Shown here piece by piece: positions 10,801 to 21,158 of a DNA stretch of 64,000 nucleotides (within the stretch, counting starts at the first letter, position 1; each line of letters starts with the position of its first letter). The notes beneath the pieces are model-generated. The model was not told the DNA's origin, did not search any database, and was given only the letters and a program-made list of their open reading frames with translations. Source of the stretch: Dugong dugon. Its lineage: Eukaryota; Chordata; Mammalia; Sirenia; Dugongidae. The stretch covers positions 3,667,501 through 3,731,500 of the forward strand of contig CM057475.1 in the NCBI GenBank assembly GCA_030035585.1, written 5' to 3'. The position numbers and the translations under genes were made by a program.

Positions 10801-11624
10801 TCAACACAAAAAACCCAACAGATAAACTAGATAATTGGGATCTTCTAAAAATCAAACATCTATGCTCTTCAAAAGATTTCACCAAAAGAGTTAAAAGAGA
10901 ACCTACAGACTGGGAAAAAATTTTTGGACAGTACAAGTCAGACAAAGGTCTAATCTCCATAATCTACAAGAAAATCCAACGCCTCTACAACAAAAAGACA
11001 ACCAATCCTATCAAAAAATGGGCAAAGGAAATGAACAGACACTTCACCAAGGAAGACATTCAAATGGCCAACAGACACATGAGGAAATGCTCGCGATCAC
11101 TAGCCATTAGAGAAATGCAAATTAAAACCACAATGAGATACCATCTCACCCCGGCATTACTGGCACGAATCAAAAACACTGGAAATAACAAATGTTGGAG
11201 GGGCTGCGGAGAGACGGGAACTCTTATACACTGCTGGTGGGAATGCAAAATGATACAGCCATTTTGGAAAATGATATGGCGTTTCCTCAGAAAGCTAGAA
11301 ATAGACGTACCATTCGATCCAGCAATCCCACTCCTAGGAATATATCCTAGAGAAATAAGAGTCATCACTCGAATAGACATATGCACACCTATGTTCATGG
11401 CAGCATTATTCACAATAGCAAAACGATGGAAACAACCTCGATGTCCATCAACAGACGAATGGATACACAAACTATGGTACATACACACAATGGAGTACTA
11501 TGCAACGAGAAAGAACAATGAATCGGTGAACCATCTCATAACATGGATGAAACTGGAGGACATCATGCTGAGTGAAATAAGTCAATCACAAAAGGACAAA
11601 TATTGTATGAGACCTCTATTGTAA
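7804..11624 (+). pseudogene. L1 ORF2 (endonuclease-reverse transcriptase), one frameshift, one stop
   Basis: ORF2p nicks target DNA and reverse-transcribes L1 RNA. The reading starts MTATNSHLSIITLNVNGLN at 7804. A one-base deletion near 8384 (compare TTTTCCAATCC in copy 2) moves the frame. A CGA-to-TGA change at 10365-10367, typical CpG decay, stops it inside WKGKKPRIS. Otherwise it is open to TAA at 11624, about 1,273 codons against 1,275 in human. Endonuclease residues differ from the family: codon 43 is Asp for Glu (LQDTHL) and codon 145 is Gly for Asp (GGFNTP). SDHN is kept. The RT active site FADD is intact at 9900-9911. The C-terminal Cys/His knuckle ([18 protein letters not shown]) is also intact. 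Confidence 0.93.
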
Positions 11625-13120
11625 AAACCCATGAAAAAATTCACATGCAAAATGTAACAATCCTTGTTGGTTACCAGGGATGGGGGGGGGGGGGATACTA
11701 AATAGGTAATAGGTAAGTGGTAACTTGGGTGAGAGATGAGATAGTACATAGTACAGGGGAAACTAACACAACCTGCACAAGGAAAGGTCATGGAGGCCCT
11801 ATAGACACATCCAAACCCCCCGAGGGACTGAGTTGTTGGACGGAGGGCTCTGGGGACCATGATCTCGGGGAACATCTAGCTCAATTGGCATGACACTACT
11901 TATAAAGATAATGCTCTACATTCTACCTTGGTGAGTAGTGTCTGGGGTCTTAAAAGCCTATGAGCGGCCATCTAAGATACTCCACTGATCTCATCCCTTC
12001 GGGAACAAGGGAGAACGAAGAGAACAGGATACAAGGAAAAGATTAGTCCGAAGGACTAATGGTCCACAGCTACCAAGGCCTCCACGGGACTGAGCCTAGT
12101 ACAGCTGGATGGTGCCCGGCTACCACCAATGACTCCTCTGACCAGGATCACAACAGAGGGTTCTGGGCAGAGCTGGAGTAGGATGTAGAGCATAATTTTA
12201 ACTCCCAAAAAAAAAAAAAAAAAAAAAAGAAGACCAGATATACTGGCCTAAAGAATACTAGAGAAACCTCGAGACTGTGGCCCCCAGACACCCTTTCAGC
12301 TCAGAGGTGAAGTTACCTTCAAGGTTTGATGTTAAGCCTGGGAATGGACACCCCAGTAAAACTAAATGGGACTAACGATGTACAGGAGTCCTGTGACAAG
12401 GGCCAGAAGGCAGAGGGAGAGTAGGAAACTGATGATAAGGAACACAAATTGAATAAGGACACTGTCGATGTATTGTGAGATTGTTGACCACTGCTATAGG
12501 GCAACATTTGTAGTAACTATTAAATGGGAGGCTGTTTTGTCCTGTAAGCCTTCATCTTGGGTGAGAATGGCAGCACAATTGGAAGAGCATAGTCAATATC
12601 ACTTAAATGTGTAAGTAAAAAGTTTTGAAATGGTGTTTAAATAAAATAAAAATAAATAAATAAATAAATAAACAAATGAGACTAATGAGGTACAACAGTC
12701 CACTGACAAGGTCCAGAAGACAGAAGGGGACACGGAAGCCCCCTGGTGATAGGGAACACAAGGTGGAGTTAGGATATTCTTGATGTGCTGTGAGATTGTT
12801 AACCATTGTCATAGGGCAACATGTGTAGTAACTGTTAAATGAAAAACTATTTTGTTCTGTAAGTCTTCATCTTAAGTGAGAATAACAGCACAGTTGGAAG
12901 AGCGTAGTCAATGTCACTGAACTGTGAATGTAGAAATTTTTGAAACGGTGTATCTTTGGCCATCTGTAATTTTCATCAAAAAAAAAGGTTGAGAATTTAG
13001 AGGCTTAATACGTTGTGGGGTTGTTAACCAATGTCAAAAAACAACATGTGTACTACTATTTCATAAGAAACTATTTGCTCTGTAAGCTTTCACCTGAAGT
13101 ACAATAAAATATAAAAAAAA
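11625..13120 (+). other. LINE-1 copy 1 3' UTR with duplicated modules
   Basis: It has a G-tract (11682-11694) inside a polypurine stretch, an internal A-run (12207-12228), then two related modules, 12362-12645 and 12672-12955. Matching landmarks are offset by about 310 bp (ACTAACGATG at 12371, ACTAATGAGG at 12681). An AAAT-type simple repeat (about 12643-12676) separates them. A third, partial module follows (about 13012-13120). Copy 2 has only one full and one partial module, so copy 1 carries an extra tandem copy. The terminal target-site duplication shows that all of this is inside the element. Confidence 0.85.
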
Positions 13121-13135
13121 AAAAATCACAAAATA

Positions 13136-14165
13136 TAATTAACTTGAATTTAAATACATATGTCAAAAACATGGGAGTAAGAAAGTATAGAGACATGTGA
13201 TGGGGTTTACATGGAAGGAATTCATGTCAAGTGTTCCTTTCCTTTCCTAACTAGAAGGCCCAGAGAACATCTGTCCATCCTTTCTAAAGGCAGTGCTATG
13301 GGGGGCCAATGACAAGAGGGTCACAGGCAATGGGTCTTGCGTTTCTTGGAGGACAGACCAAAATAGTCACCTGCCTTCCATTTGGGAGCAGCTCGGGGCA
13401 GAGACATTGTTATGTCTACGTGGTCTCTTTGGCTCCCACTTCATTTCATTTTAATCCTGTGAAAGAAGTAGAATGAGGCAGCCGGGGCTTCAGTGCCTGT
13501 AGTGCCTTGCCCAGGACTGCAGTCACTAGTGGAATTCAGCCTCAGCTTCCTTCTCAAGACCTCCTAGCCTGGTCACTGCAGCACACTGATATTGCACTGA
13601 ATATGGAATTTAAGCATGGCAATATGAGCTAGGTTGAATTAAATGGCACAAGTAAGAGAACAGCCAACCAGAGTTGGAGTGGCCAATTTCAAAAGTGGGG
13701 AGAGGGAGGAGCAAATAGAAGAAAGTGCTTAGAAACTAATAACCTCATTTCACAAAGTGAGGTGTCAAGAGATTTTGTCAGTAGCTGAGAGTGAAAATAA
13801 AAGCGTGAATGTATTATTTAAAATGACACTATTACCAACACAGGTACTAGAAATAATAATATACCTCTCAGACATTTCAAAGAGTAGGGAAGGGAAGGGG
13901 CTGGTTGTAAGGGTGCCAGATCCTCTGCATCCCAGACAGATGTGGATAACTGGATCAATAGAGGTAGAAGCATGTCACTTAGAGCTATGGAGGTATCCAT
14001 TACAAGTCACAAACAGAAAGTGAAAAATCTCAATATTGTGGTTATGGGCTATGCAGACATCTTGTAAACTGTTGATTTATGTCATAAGCTCTTCTTAATA
14101 TTGATTTGTTACTGTGAATGTGTATTACTTTAAATTAAAAAAAAGAAATGACATGGAATTAATTT
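13136..14165. other. No confidently recognised feature
   Basis: Host sequence. Around 13450-13560 there is a weak antisense MIR-like stretch (CTTGCCCAGGACTGCAGTCAC), too diverged to assign. No gene was seen. Confidence 0.4.
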
Positions 14166-14177
14166 GCTAAATTTCTA

Positions 14178-14897
14178 CCAGTTACCAGTTGTCAACGAGT
14201 TGACTCTGACTCATGGTGATCCCATGTGTGTCAGAGTAGAACTGTGCTCCACAGGATTTTCAATGACTGATTTTTTGGAAGTAGATCACCAGGCCTTTCT
14301 TCTGAGGCAACTCTGGGTACACTTGAACCTCCAACTTTTTCGTTAGCAGCTGAGCGTGTTGTCTTAGTCATCTAGTGCTGCTATAACAGAAATACCACAA
14401 GTGGATGGCTTTATCAGAGAGAGGTTTATTCCCTCACAGTCCAGTAGTTTACAAGTCCAAATTCAAGGTGTCAGCTCCATGGGAAGGCTTTCTCTGTCAG
14501 CTCTGGTGGAAGGTCCATGTCATCAATCCTTCCTTGGTCTGGGAGCTTGTCTGTGCAGGAACCTCAGGTCCAAAGGACATGCTCTACTCCTGGCACTGCT
14601 TTCTTGGTGGTATGAGGTTCCCATGTGTCTCAGCTCAATTCCGTCTTTTATATCTCAAAAGAGTTTGGCTGAAGACACTATCAAATCTTGTATACTTCAT
14701 CAGTATAACTGCCACTAATCCATTGTATTAGATCATAGTGATTGAATTTACAACACATAAGGAAATCACATCAGATTACAAAATGATACACAATTATACA
14801 ATATGGGGAATCATGACCCAGCCAAGTTGACAGATACTTTGGGAGGCCACAATTCAATCCATGACACTGTTAACCATTTAAACCACCCAGGGACTCC
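14178..14897 (-). mobile_element. AfroSINE (minus) split by an LTR
   Basis: The SINE tail complement (GAGTTGACTCTGACTCATGG) and body (CCAGGCCTTTCTTCTGAGG) run to the head at AGCTGAGCGTGT (about 14350-14359). The SINE resumes as TTAACCATTTAAACCACCCAGG at about 14870-14893. The 507-bp LTR at 14360-14866 lies between. GCTAAATTTCTA at 14166-14177 and GCTAAGTTTCTA at 14898-14909 are the SINE's target duplications. Confidence 0.88.
14360..14866 (-). mobile_element. Solo LTR, ERVL-MaLR type, minus strand
   Basis: Read on the minus strand, it begins TGTCATGGATTGAATTGTGG and ends CTAGATGACTAAGACA. It matches the LTR at 57805-58311 end to end. The lead-in is typical of MLT1-like MaLR LTRs. It looks like a complete single LTR with no internal region. 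It sits inside an AfroSINE, so it is younger than that SINE and therefore active within the afrotherian lineage. Short similar flanks (CGTGT and CTGTT) fit a 5-bp duplication only loosely. Confidence 0.75.
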
Positions 14898-14909
14898 GCT
14901 AAGTTTCTA

Positions 14910-15108
14910 TCCATTGTTGTTGAGTTGATTCCAACTCATGGAGACCCTGTGTGTTACAGATTAGAACTGCTCCATAGGATTTTCTTGGCTGTAATCTTTA
15001 GGGAAGCAGTTCTCCAGTCCTTTCTCCTTTGGAACCACTGGGAAGATTTAAACCACCAAACTTTAGGTTAGCATCTGATCACAAACAACTTGTACCTCCC
15101 AGGAGCCT
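14910..15108 (-). mobile_element. AfroSINE, minus strand, abutting another
   Basis: The tail complement TTGTTGTTGAGTTGATTCC leads through GAACTGCTCCATAGGATTTTC to a diverged head (AGGTTAGCATCTGATC). It ends at GCTAAATTTCTA, 15109-15120. That is the same 12-mer that bounds the preceding SINE, so both SINEs share one target sequence. Confidence 0.85.
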
Positions 15109-15120
15109 GCTAAATTTCTA

Positions 15121-15540
15121 GTGCAGAAATATTTTCTGTCTTCTCTAAAAGAAAATTTTAAGGCTAAACCCATAAGAGACACGGTTGCTCAGATCTTTTT
15201 GAAATAGTTTCTCCTCTCAAAAAACCATGCAGTGTCCATTTTCTACATCTGTAAAATAATGGTACAAAGAAAGCACCAGTGGCTAGTCTTTGCCACACTA
15301 GGTAATGGCCACAAAGACCATGACCCCTTTAGCCATCATTGATGGGTGGTGATAATCTCTTCTATTTATTCCTCTGCTGTTTACTAAGCAATTTCCCATC
15401 ACCATCTCATTGGCCCTATACAAGCGTCAGGGCACAAACAGCACCTTAAAGCCGGGACAGCGTCAGTGGTTGTTGGTTCTTGATTCAGCTTTCTGATTCT
15501 AGGTGTCTCGTCTTATGTCATGTTGATCTGCTTATGTTTC
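15121..15540. other. No recognisable feature
   Basis: Host sequence without an assignable repeat or exon. Confidence 0.4.
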
Positions 15541-15544
15541 TACT

Positions 15545-15990
15545 CATTGAAAACCCTCCAATGATGCCCCAAAGTCTTTTCCATGGTCCTACTGGACACT
15601 CTGACACATTCCCTAGTCTCCTCTCTGACTCCTCCTCAAGTCCCTACCTGCCTTCTGCCCCATTCCAGTGGGCTCATCACCATCCCATGGATGCCAGGCA
15701 AGCTCCAGACCAGGGCCTTTGCATCCTGTGGGCCTGGCCCACTTGTCTCCTGGCATCTGCACAGCTCTCTGCATGGCTCCTCAGGTATCAGCTCAGATGT
15801 CACTTTATCAGAGAGGGCTCTGGATCCCTTGTCCTAAATCCCCTTCACTCCCTACCCCCTTACTTTCCTTTCTGTCTCTTCAGTGCACTGCTCACTCCCT
15901 GACTTTTTAGGTATCATATACATGTGACTTTTCCTGTCTCCAGTGCCTTCTAGGAAGGAGGGTCCTGACAGACACCATGAATGGCCCAGT
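15545..15990 (+). repeat. L2 LINE relic
   Basis: The order of blocks matches the L2 3' region: AAAACCCTCCAATGATGCCC, GGGCCTTTGCATCCTGTG, TCAGCTCAGATGTCACTTTA followed by TCAGAGAGG, and finally CTTTTCCTGTCTCCAGTGCC. The 140-aa open frame at 15480-15902 overlaps it and is therefore not taken as a gene. Confidence 0.7.
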
Positions 15991-17030
15991 CCATTACAGA
16001 GTGCATCCTTAAGATGAATAACTCTTCTGGTCCTGATTCCTTATACAGCAAGAAACCATCTGGTTTTAATTTCTTCAAACAGAGAGCATGTTAACCCTGA
16101 CCATGGGAAAGTGGGACATCTCTGTTAACAATCGATCCTTTAGTGACCCATCAGCTTTGTGTGCTTTTGATTAGCATGAGCTCGTCCCTGCACCCCCAAC
16201 CCTGCCACATCTATGCGACCCCTCAGAAGCTGTCCCCCATCAGGCTCCAGCATCATGTCTGATGTTCTATCCTATCACTTAAATTTTAATAATTGTTTCA
16301 ATTAATCATCTGGAAATAATGTAATTAGATAAAGTCTAGAGATGGGAAATAAATAATAAGGAAACACTAGTCCTGAACCTGGACAAGGGGAAGCAAGAAC
16401 AGCAGCCTTTTCTTGAGGCCTCCCTAGCTTGTTTGCATCTTGATAATACAAAGCCCTCTGTGGTGTTAAAAAAAAAAAAAAAAAAAGTCTGGAACCCACC
16501 AGCCCTCTCTACTTTTATGAGTGAATGGCTGGCAGCAATCTTCTAAAATGTTTACATAATAATTTGTTAAAAAGTATAGTTTTGCCGCTGGGTGATTTGC
16601 TTGCTTTTTTTCTTCCTCCGAGAATCAAGTGTTATGATTAAGGATTGTTTGTTGTGATGGAAGCCATGTGGACATTTGGATTTTGATAAGCATCCTCACC
16701 CAGCGTAGGTGATGTGCCCCTTGAGCCCTGCCTGCTGCCTGTAGCCAGCGGTCATCACCCTTCTGCCATGCACTCTCTAGTCCACTGGCTCTGCCTTCGA
16801 GGCCTTTAATGGTAGAACGTAAACAACCATGCTGCTGATCCCCTAAAGTGCAAATGGGCGTTTGCGTTGCTGCTCCTTTGTGGTTACTGGCTGCCTAGAT
16901 GAAGTGAGTTTGCAACAAGCCAACACTAATGATCTGTAGCCATCTTTAATCATAAACAGACTATCCATGGAAAACAGTGCATGGCCCAAAGCATTGGGGA
17001 GGCTTTAGAAGAGTCATCCGTGAGGTTTTA
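15991..17030. other. No recognisable feature
   Basis: Host sequence with an A18 run at about 16469-16486. No exon or repeat family could be assigned. Confidence 0.4.
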
Positions 17031-17033
17031 TAT

Positions 17034-17177
17034 TAAAGAAAGAAAGAGAGGGACAAAGAGAAAAAGACAGACAAAGAAAGAGAAAGAGAGAGACTGAGAG
17101 AGACACAGACATATAGAGAGACAGAAAGAGACAGACTGAGAAAGAGACAGACTGAGAAAGAGACAGGGACAGAAACA
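17034..17177. repeat. GA/GACA-rich simple repeat
   Basis: An imperfect purine-rich repeat of AAAGAGACAGACTGAG-like units runs for about 145 bp. It opens stop-poor frames on the minus strand (17028-17312) with low-complexity Ser/Leu/Cys composition, which is not a protein gene. Confidence 0.85.
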
Positions 17178-17620
17178 GGCAGCTAGCTCTGCCATATCCC
17201 CCCCAGCCGGGTGAAATGGTTTCTTCAGGAAATTTGAATGTTCACCTTCCCATTCAGCCTCTTGGACCCAGGGAAAGCTGCTGCAACTCACCCTTCCAGA
17301 GTTGGGCTTCATCCATCTATAAGTTGGCCCCTCTGTTAGGTGGGATTGTCATCACTGCCATTGCTGTCCAGCAGAGATACAATGGAGGAGATGTGGGCAG
17401 GGAAACAGAGGGGAATAAATGTGCATATTCACAAAGCTGAAGGGTGCTCACGCAAGGCCCAAACACCTTTGTAAATGGTTGCCTGCCTGGTGTGACGGAG
17501 AAGGGCCAGAGGCTTGGCTCTGGAAGGCAGGGGCTGGGCATCACTTCGTCTTGTCCCTCTTGTCTTCTGTGAAGAAGACACTTGAGATGACCAAATTTAC
17601 TAAGCCTGTAGGAAGCAGGG
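17178..17620. other. No recognisable feature
   Basis: Host sequence between a simple repeat and a SINE. The open frames on both strands are unremarkable. Confidence 0.4.
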
Positions 17621-17812
17621 AGTCTCTCGGTGGTGCAAACAGTTAACACCCTTGGTTGCTAACTAAAAGGTTGAGTCCACCCAGAGGTGTCTTAGAAGAA
17701 AGGTCTGGTTAGTTACTTCTGAAAAATCAGCTACTGAAAACCCTATGGAGCACAGTTCTACTCTGACACATGTGGGGTCACCATGAGTTGGAGTTGACTC
17801 AATGGCAACTAG
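17621..17812 (+). mobile_element. AfroSINE (CTCGGTGGTGCAAAC head type)
   Basis: The head AGTCTCTCGGTGGTGCAAAC is followed by a GTTAACACCC A-box region and TTGCTAACTAAAAGGTTGAG. The body GAAGAAAGGTCTGG and the tail GGTCACCATGAGTTGGAGTT end in a T-rich run. This is the second head type, also seen at 19989 and 24224. Confidence 0.88.
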
Positions 17813-18169
17813 TTTTTTTTATTTTGATAGGGAGAGGCTTGAGTCCAGTAGCATAATCTAGCTGTAACTCAACTGAGCTTGCTCCATGGAATCTAGTGGA
17901 GGAAGTTTTGGTGTGTAAAGGTGAAAAGCCCCTAAGGAATCCAAAGAGATTTCCCACCAAAAAGATGGTTTTCCTTTTGTGGGCTGGCTAGGCTTCTTTT
18001 CTCCCCTTAGCTCTAGATGCAAATGGAGCCCTTGGGTAGTTCATTTTCCGGACGCTGATTCCCAGAGGGTGAAGAAAAGAGGAGCTCACCTGTGCCCCCA
18101 TTGCCTGTGCGTGTCAGTCATAAGACTAGGAACGTGCAGAGTGTGCACAGGGCCTGATGTTGGAGACAA
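17813..18169. other. No recognisable feature
   Basis: Host sequence between two SINEs. No exon or repeat could be assigned. Confidence 0.35.
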
Positions 18170-18573
18170 AAATCAGTTGCCATCAAGTCGACTCTGACTC
18201 ACGGTGACCCTACATGTGTCAGAGTAAAACTGTGTTCCATAGGGTTTTCTTTCTTTTTTGTAATTTATTTTGTTGTTGTGTTGAGAATATACACAGTAGA
18301 ACATACATCAGTTCAACAATCTGTACATGTATAATTCAGTGACATTGATTACATTCTTCAAATTGTACACCCATTCTCACCCTCATTTTCTGAGTTGTTC
18401 TTTCCCTATTAACATAAACTCACTACCACCTAAGTTTTCCATAAGGTTTTCAGTGGCTGATTGTTTGGAATTAGATCACCAGGCCTTTCTTATGAGGTGT
18501 CTCTGGGTGGACTTGAACCACCAACCTTTTGGTTAGCAGCTGAGTATGTTAACCATTTGTACCACTTGGAGGC
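18170..18573 (-). mobile_element. AfroSINE (minus) split by a small retroposon
   Basis: The first part (GTCGACTCTGACTCACGGTG to CCATAGGGTTTTC) and second part (CATAAGGTTTTCAGTGGCTG to TTGGTTAGCAGCTGAG, then the head) form one SINE. A T-rich insert of roughly 195 bp occupies the gap. The junction words CCATAGGGTTTTC (about 18237-18249) and CCATAAGGTTTTC (about 18440-18452) are its target duplication. Confidence 0.85.
18250..18439 (-). mobile_element. Short retroposon, probably an L1-type 3' tail
   Basis: It begins with a T-rich run (TTTCTTTTTTGTAATTTATT), the complement of a poly(A) tail. It continues AATATACACAGTAGAACATA and GACATTGATTACATTC. It is flanked by a near-perfect 13-bp duplication inside an AfroSINE. 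I think it is a 5'-truncated LINE tail, but the family is uncertain. Confidence 0.55.
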
Positions 18574-18802
18574 CGAGCAATTCAGTCAGGTGTACAGGAA
18601 AACACCAAAACAAAGGGGAAGCATGAGAAATTCAAGGGCTGTGGTTCAGCCAGTATTCCTTGCATGCTATAAAAAGAATGGGGGAAGAGTTGGTGGGCTG
18701 CTATTGAGTGGTCACTGTTTTCTTTGAAGGGGCTCAAGCCCTCTCATGCTCCACATTCCTCCTAGCCACCTCATTCAATCACCTGAATTACCTAGAGCTT
18801 AT

Positions 18803-18962
18803 AGGAAACCCTGGTGGTGTAGTGGTTAAGAACTACGGCTGCTCACCAAAAGGTTAGTAGTCTGAAAGCATCCAGGTGGTCCTTGGAAACTCTATGGGGG
18901 CAGTTCTACTCTGTCCTTTGGGGTCACTATGACTTGGAATCGACTCAACGGCAATGGATTTT
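18803..18962 (+). mobile_element. AfroSINE, internally shortened
   Basis: The head GGAAACCCTGGTGGTGTAGT is followed by GTTAAGAACTACGGCTGC and CAGTTCTACTCTGTCC. The tail GGTCACTATGACTTGGAATC is followed by GACTCAACGGCAATGG. CTTATAGG before it and TTTATAGG after it may be the target duplication. Confidence 0.88.
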
Positions 18963-19304
18963 GTTTGCTTTTATAGGCCTTTGACTCTGTGCCACAGGAG
19001 AAAGCCTGTGGTACCCTAGCTCAGGTAAACATTTGTCTTCTCCCTATGCCCTGCTCCTGACTGCACTGCCAGACCCTTGCCAGCTGCCTTAATTTAACAT
19101 TCCCTTGCTTTACAGTGTTAACACCAGCCAGTTGGCCCAGCAGCTAGCTTGCCATTAACTAGTAAGAGCGCCCTCTACTGGCACAATTTTCTTGTTTTGG
19201 CCTGTGCTGGTGGCTATCTTTCTCCAGACTCAACCCTAGAGAGTGTACAAACCAGTCTGAGCATGTACCCATGCGCGAACCACCTTACACCGTCCATGAA
19301 AAGT
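18963..19304. other. No recognisable feature
   Basis: Host sequence before the CR1/L3-like relic. Nothing assignable was seen. Confidence 0.35.
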
Positions 19305-19793
19305 AGCAGTTAATCCCCTGGTTGAACATTCACAAGGATGGAGAGCTCACTCTCTGTCCATTCCATTGTGGTCAGCTCTGACTCTCAGAATGATCTTCTG
19401 TATGATGAGCCAGTATCTGTCCTTTGTCATTACCTCCACTTGTCCTGACTCTGCCCATTCGAGTCACTCTGGGCAAGGACTGTTCTACTTCTCATGAAAA
19501 CCCTTTGGGTATTTGAACACAGTCATCATCTGACCCAGGTTCTTCTCCTCTGGCTAAACCTTCCTACTTTCTTCTACCATCCTTGTGTGTTATAATTTCA
19601 CTTTTCAGATCCTTGCTTATGGACACGATCCATTTCTCAAACTCCTTCTTGCACGGTGGTGTCCAGAAGTGAGTCTGGTCTGACCAGTGCACAAGGCAGA
19701 AAGGTCATCTCCCAAGGTTTGACTCTACTTGTGGACTATACAGGCCAAGGTCATGGGACTGGATGTGTCAGAAACTTTGTACTTTTTTTTTTT

Positions 19794-19870
19794 TTGACTG
19801 CTGCTTCCATGGGCATTGATTGTGGATCCAAGTAAAATGAAATCCTTGACAACATCAATCAAAACTTCGT
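19794..19870 (-). repeat. RTE LINE fragment, antisense
   Basis: GCTGCTTCCATGGGCATTGA then AAATCCTTGACAAC is the reverse complement of the RTE segment at about 22628-22680 (GTTGTCAAGGATTTCC through CCATGGAAGCAGCAG). It lies directly after a T-run. Confidence 0.75.
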
Positions 19871-19988
19871 CCTTCTGATACGCTTTGATTTTATGTTCAA
19901 TCTTAATTCATCTTTTATTACATATGCTGCAAACTAATACCATCCATCAACCCAGCCATCAAACATTCTAATTCTACTACTTGCCAGG

Positions 19989-20186
19989 TCCTTGGGTGGC
20001 ACAACTGGTTTATGCTTGACTACTAACCTAAAGGATGGCAGTTCGAACCCACCCAGTGGAGCTGTGAAAAAAAACCCTGGTGATCTCCTTCCATTAAGAT
20101 TTCAGCCAATAAAATCCTATGGAGCAACTCTATTCTGTAACATATGGGGTCGCCATGAGTCAGATCCGACTCAGCAGCAATGGGTA
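19989..20186 (+). mobile_element. AfroSINE (CTTGGGTGGCACAAC head type)
   Basis: The head TCCTTGGGTGGCACAACTGG is followed by the B box GTTCGAACCCACCC. The body CCATTAAGATTTCAGCC and tail GGTCGCCATGAGTCAGATCC follow. TGCCAGG occurs on both sides (about 19983 and 20189) as a probable short target duplication. Confidence 0.9.
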
Positions 20187-20640
20187 TGTGCCAGGCAGTT
20201 GTTATTATTGTTGTTCAAGTGTATATGTTCACAATTTCAAATCCTAATTTATGATGTCCCTAACTCTCATCTGTATAGACCATCTGGGATGCTGATTTTT
20301 TTTTTTCTATCCAATATATCTGTAATGTCTTCCAGATCAATTTAATTAGTGAGTTTGACAGGCAACCATTCTATGTTTTCATGCTTCTGGATATCATAGT
20401 TCATGTTAATAGTCACTTAAAGAAGGTAGCCCAGCTAATAGAGGTCTCACTTGGGTCAACATTCATCACTCCCCTTTGTGAAAAACCATTCAGCCAACTA
20501 CAAAGGCTTTGAGAGGAGCCCATGAGGATCTTTCCCATCATCTTCAGATGGATCACAAAGCTTCCCCATGTCACTTCATCACATGCCTTGCAGAAGCCCA
20601 GAGACTCCAAGTCCACCAAGTTTCCCTGATGTGCAGCCTA

Positions 20641-21158
20641 GTGATTGCATCCGGGTGCCCCTGGCCCTGCAGGGCAGAACGGACATAGCATCTGGAAGTG
20701 GTCTCTAGTAGCTGCTGAGCCTGCTGTTCACTCAACCAGCCTGGATGCTGAGGTCCAACTGCTGCCCAAGCAGACCCACTCGGTTCTGGCCCAGACCCCT
20801 GCTCATTGCCCTGACTCAGAAAGGAGTCTGGGACTCAAGCTTTGTTTCTGGGACTGTCTCCTGGGAGGAAGATGCTTTGTTTCTGTCTCATGCTCACCAG
20901 TGCCTTGTCCCAGCCAGCTGAAATATCTTAAGTCATAGGGTTTCCCCTGTGTCCCTCGGGAGCCTATTTTAGTCTAAAAATAGGTGGCATTCTTAACAAG
21001 GACTTCCTGATATTAATAATAAATTCTCCCGCACTGATTTCACACTATTATTTCTTCTTACACCTTTTGTTTTTAATGCAACTTACCACCCACCCCTTCA
21101 GGGTGTGTTAAATGTAGGTATAAATGCCAGGAATCCTGAACAAGATAGGTACTGTTTT
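20641..21158. other. No recognisable feature
   Basis: Host sequence. An open frame at 20645-20938 has no family signature. Confidence 0.4.

Larger units (their letters stand above)
4335..13120 (+). mobile_element. LINE-1 copy 1 (type A), full length, nearly intact
   Basis: This full-length L1 lies between perfect 15-bp duplications, AAAAATCACAAAATA, at 4320-4334 and 13121-13135. Its order is 5' UTR 4335-6322, ORF1 6323-7372, spacer 7373-7803, ORF2 7804-11624 and 3' UTR 11625-13120, ending AATAAAATATAA plus an A-run. It is the least decayed L1 here: ORF1 is open, and ORF2 has one single-base deletion and one CGA-to-TGA stop. The perfect duplication and the few coding lesions suggest a comparatively recent insertion. 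Two endonuclease residues are also substituted, so this copy should not be able to move by itself. Confidence 0.95.
19305..20640 (-). repeat. CR1/L3-like LINE relic, antisense, interrupted
   Basis: Plus-strand blocks GGAGAGCTCACTCTCTGTCC, TTCTTCTCCTCTGGCTAAAC, GGACACGATCCATTTCTCAA and AGTCTGGTCTGACCAGTGCA follow the order of the CR1/L3 antisense consensus. After interruptions it continues near 20560-20620, where CATGCCTTGCAGAAGCCCAG matches an antisense RT-region block. An RTE piece (about 19794) and an AfroSINE (19989-20186) are embedded. Very old, with no coding capacity. The family call is from memory. Confidence 0.5.

Noticed and set aside
11682-11694. G-run as a functional G-quadruplex of the host
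   Set aside because: It belongs to the polypurine tract common in mammalian L1 3' UTRs, and copy 2 has the counterpart.
15480-15902. 140-aa open frame, possible gene
   Set aside because: It overlaps an L2 relic, and no domain or splice signal is seen.
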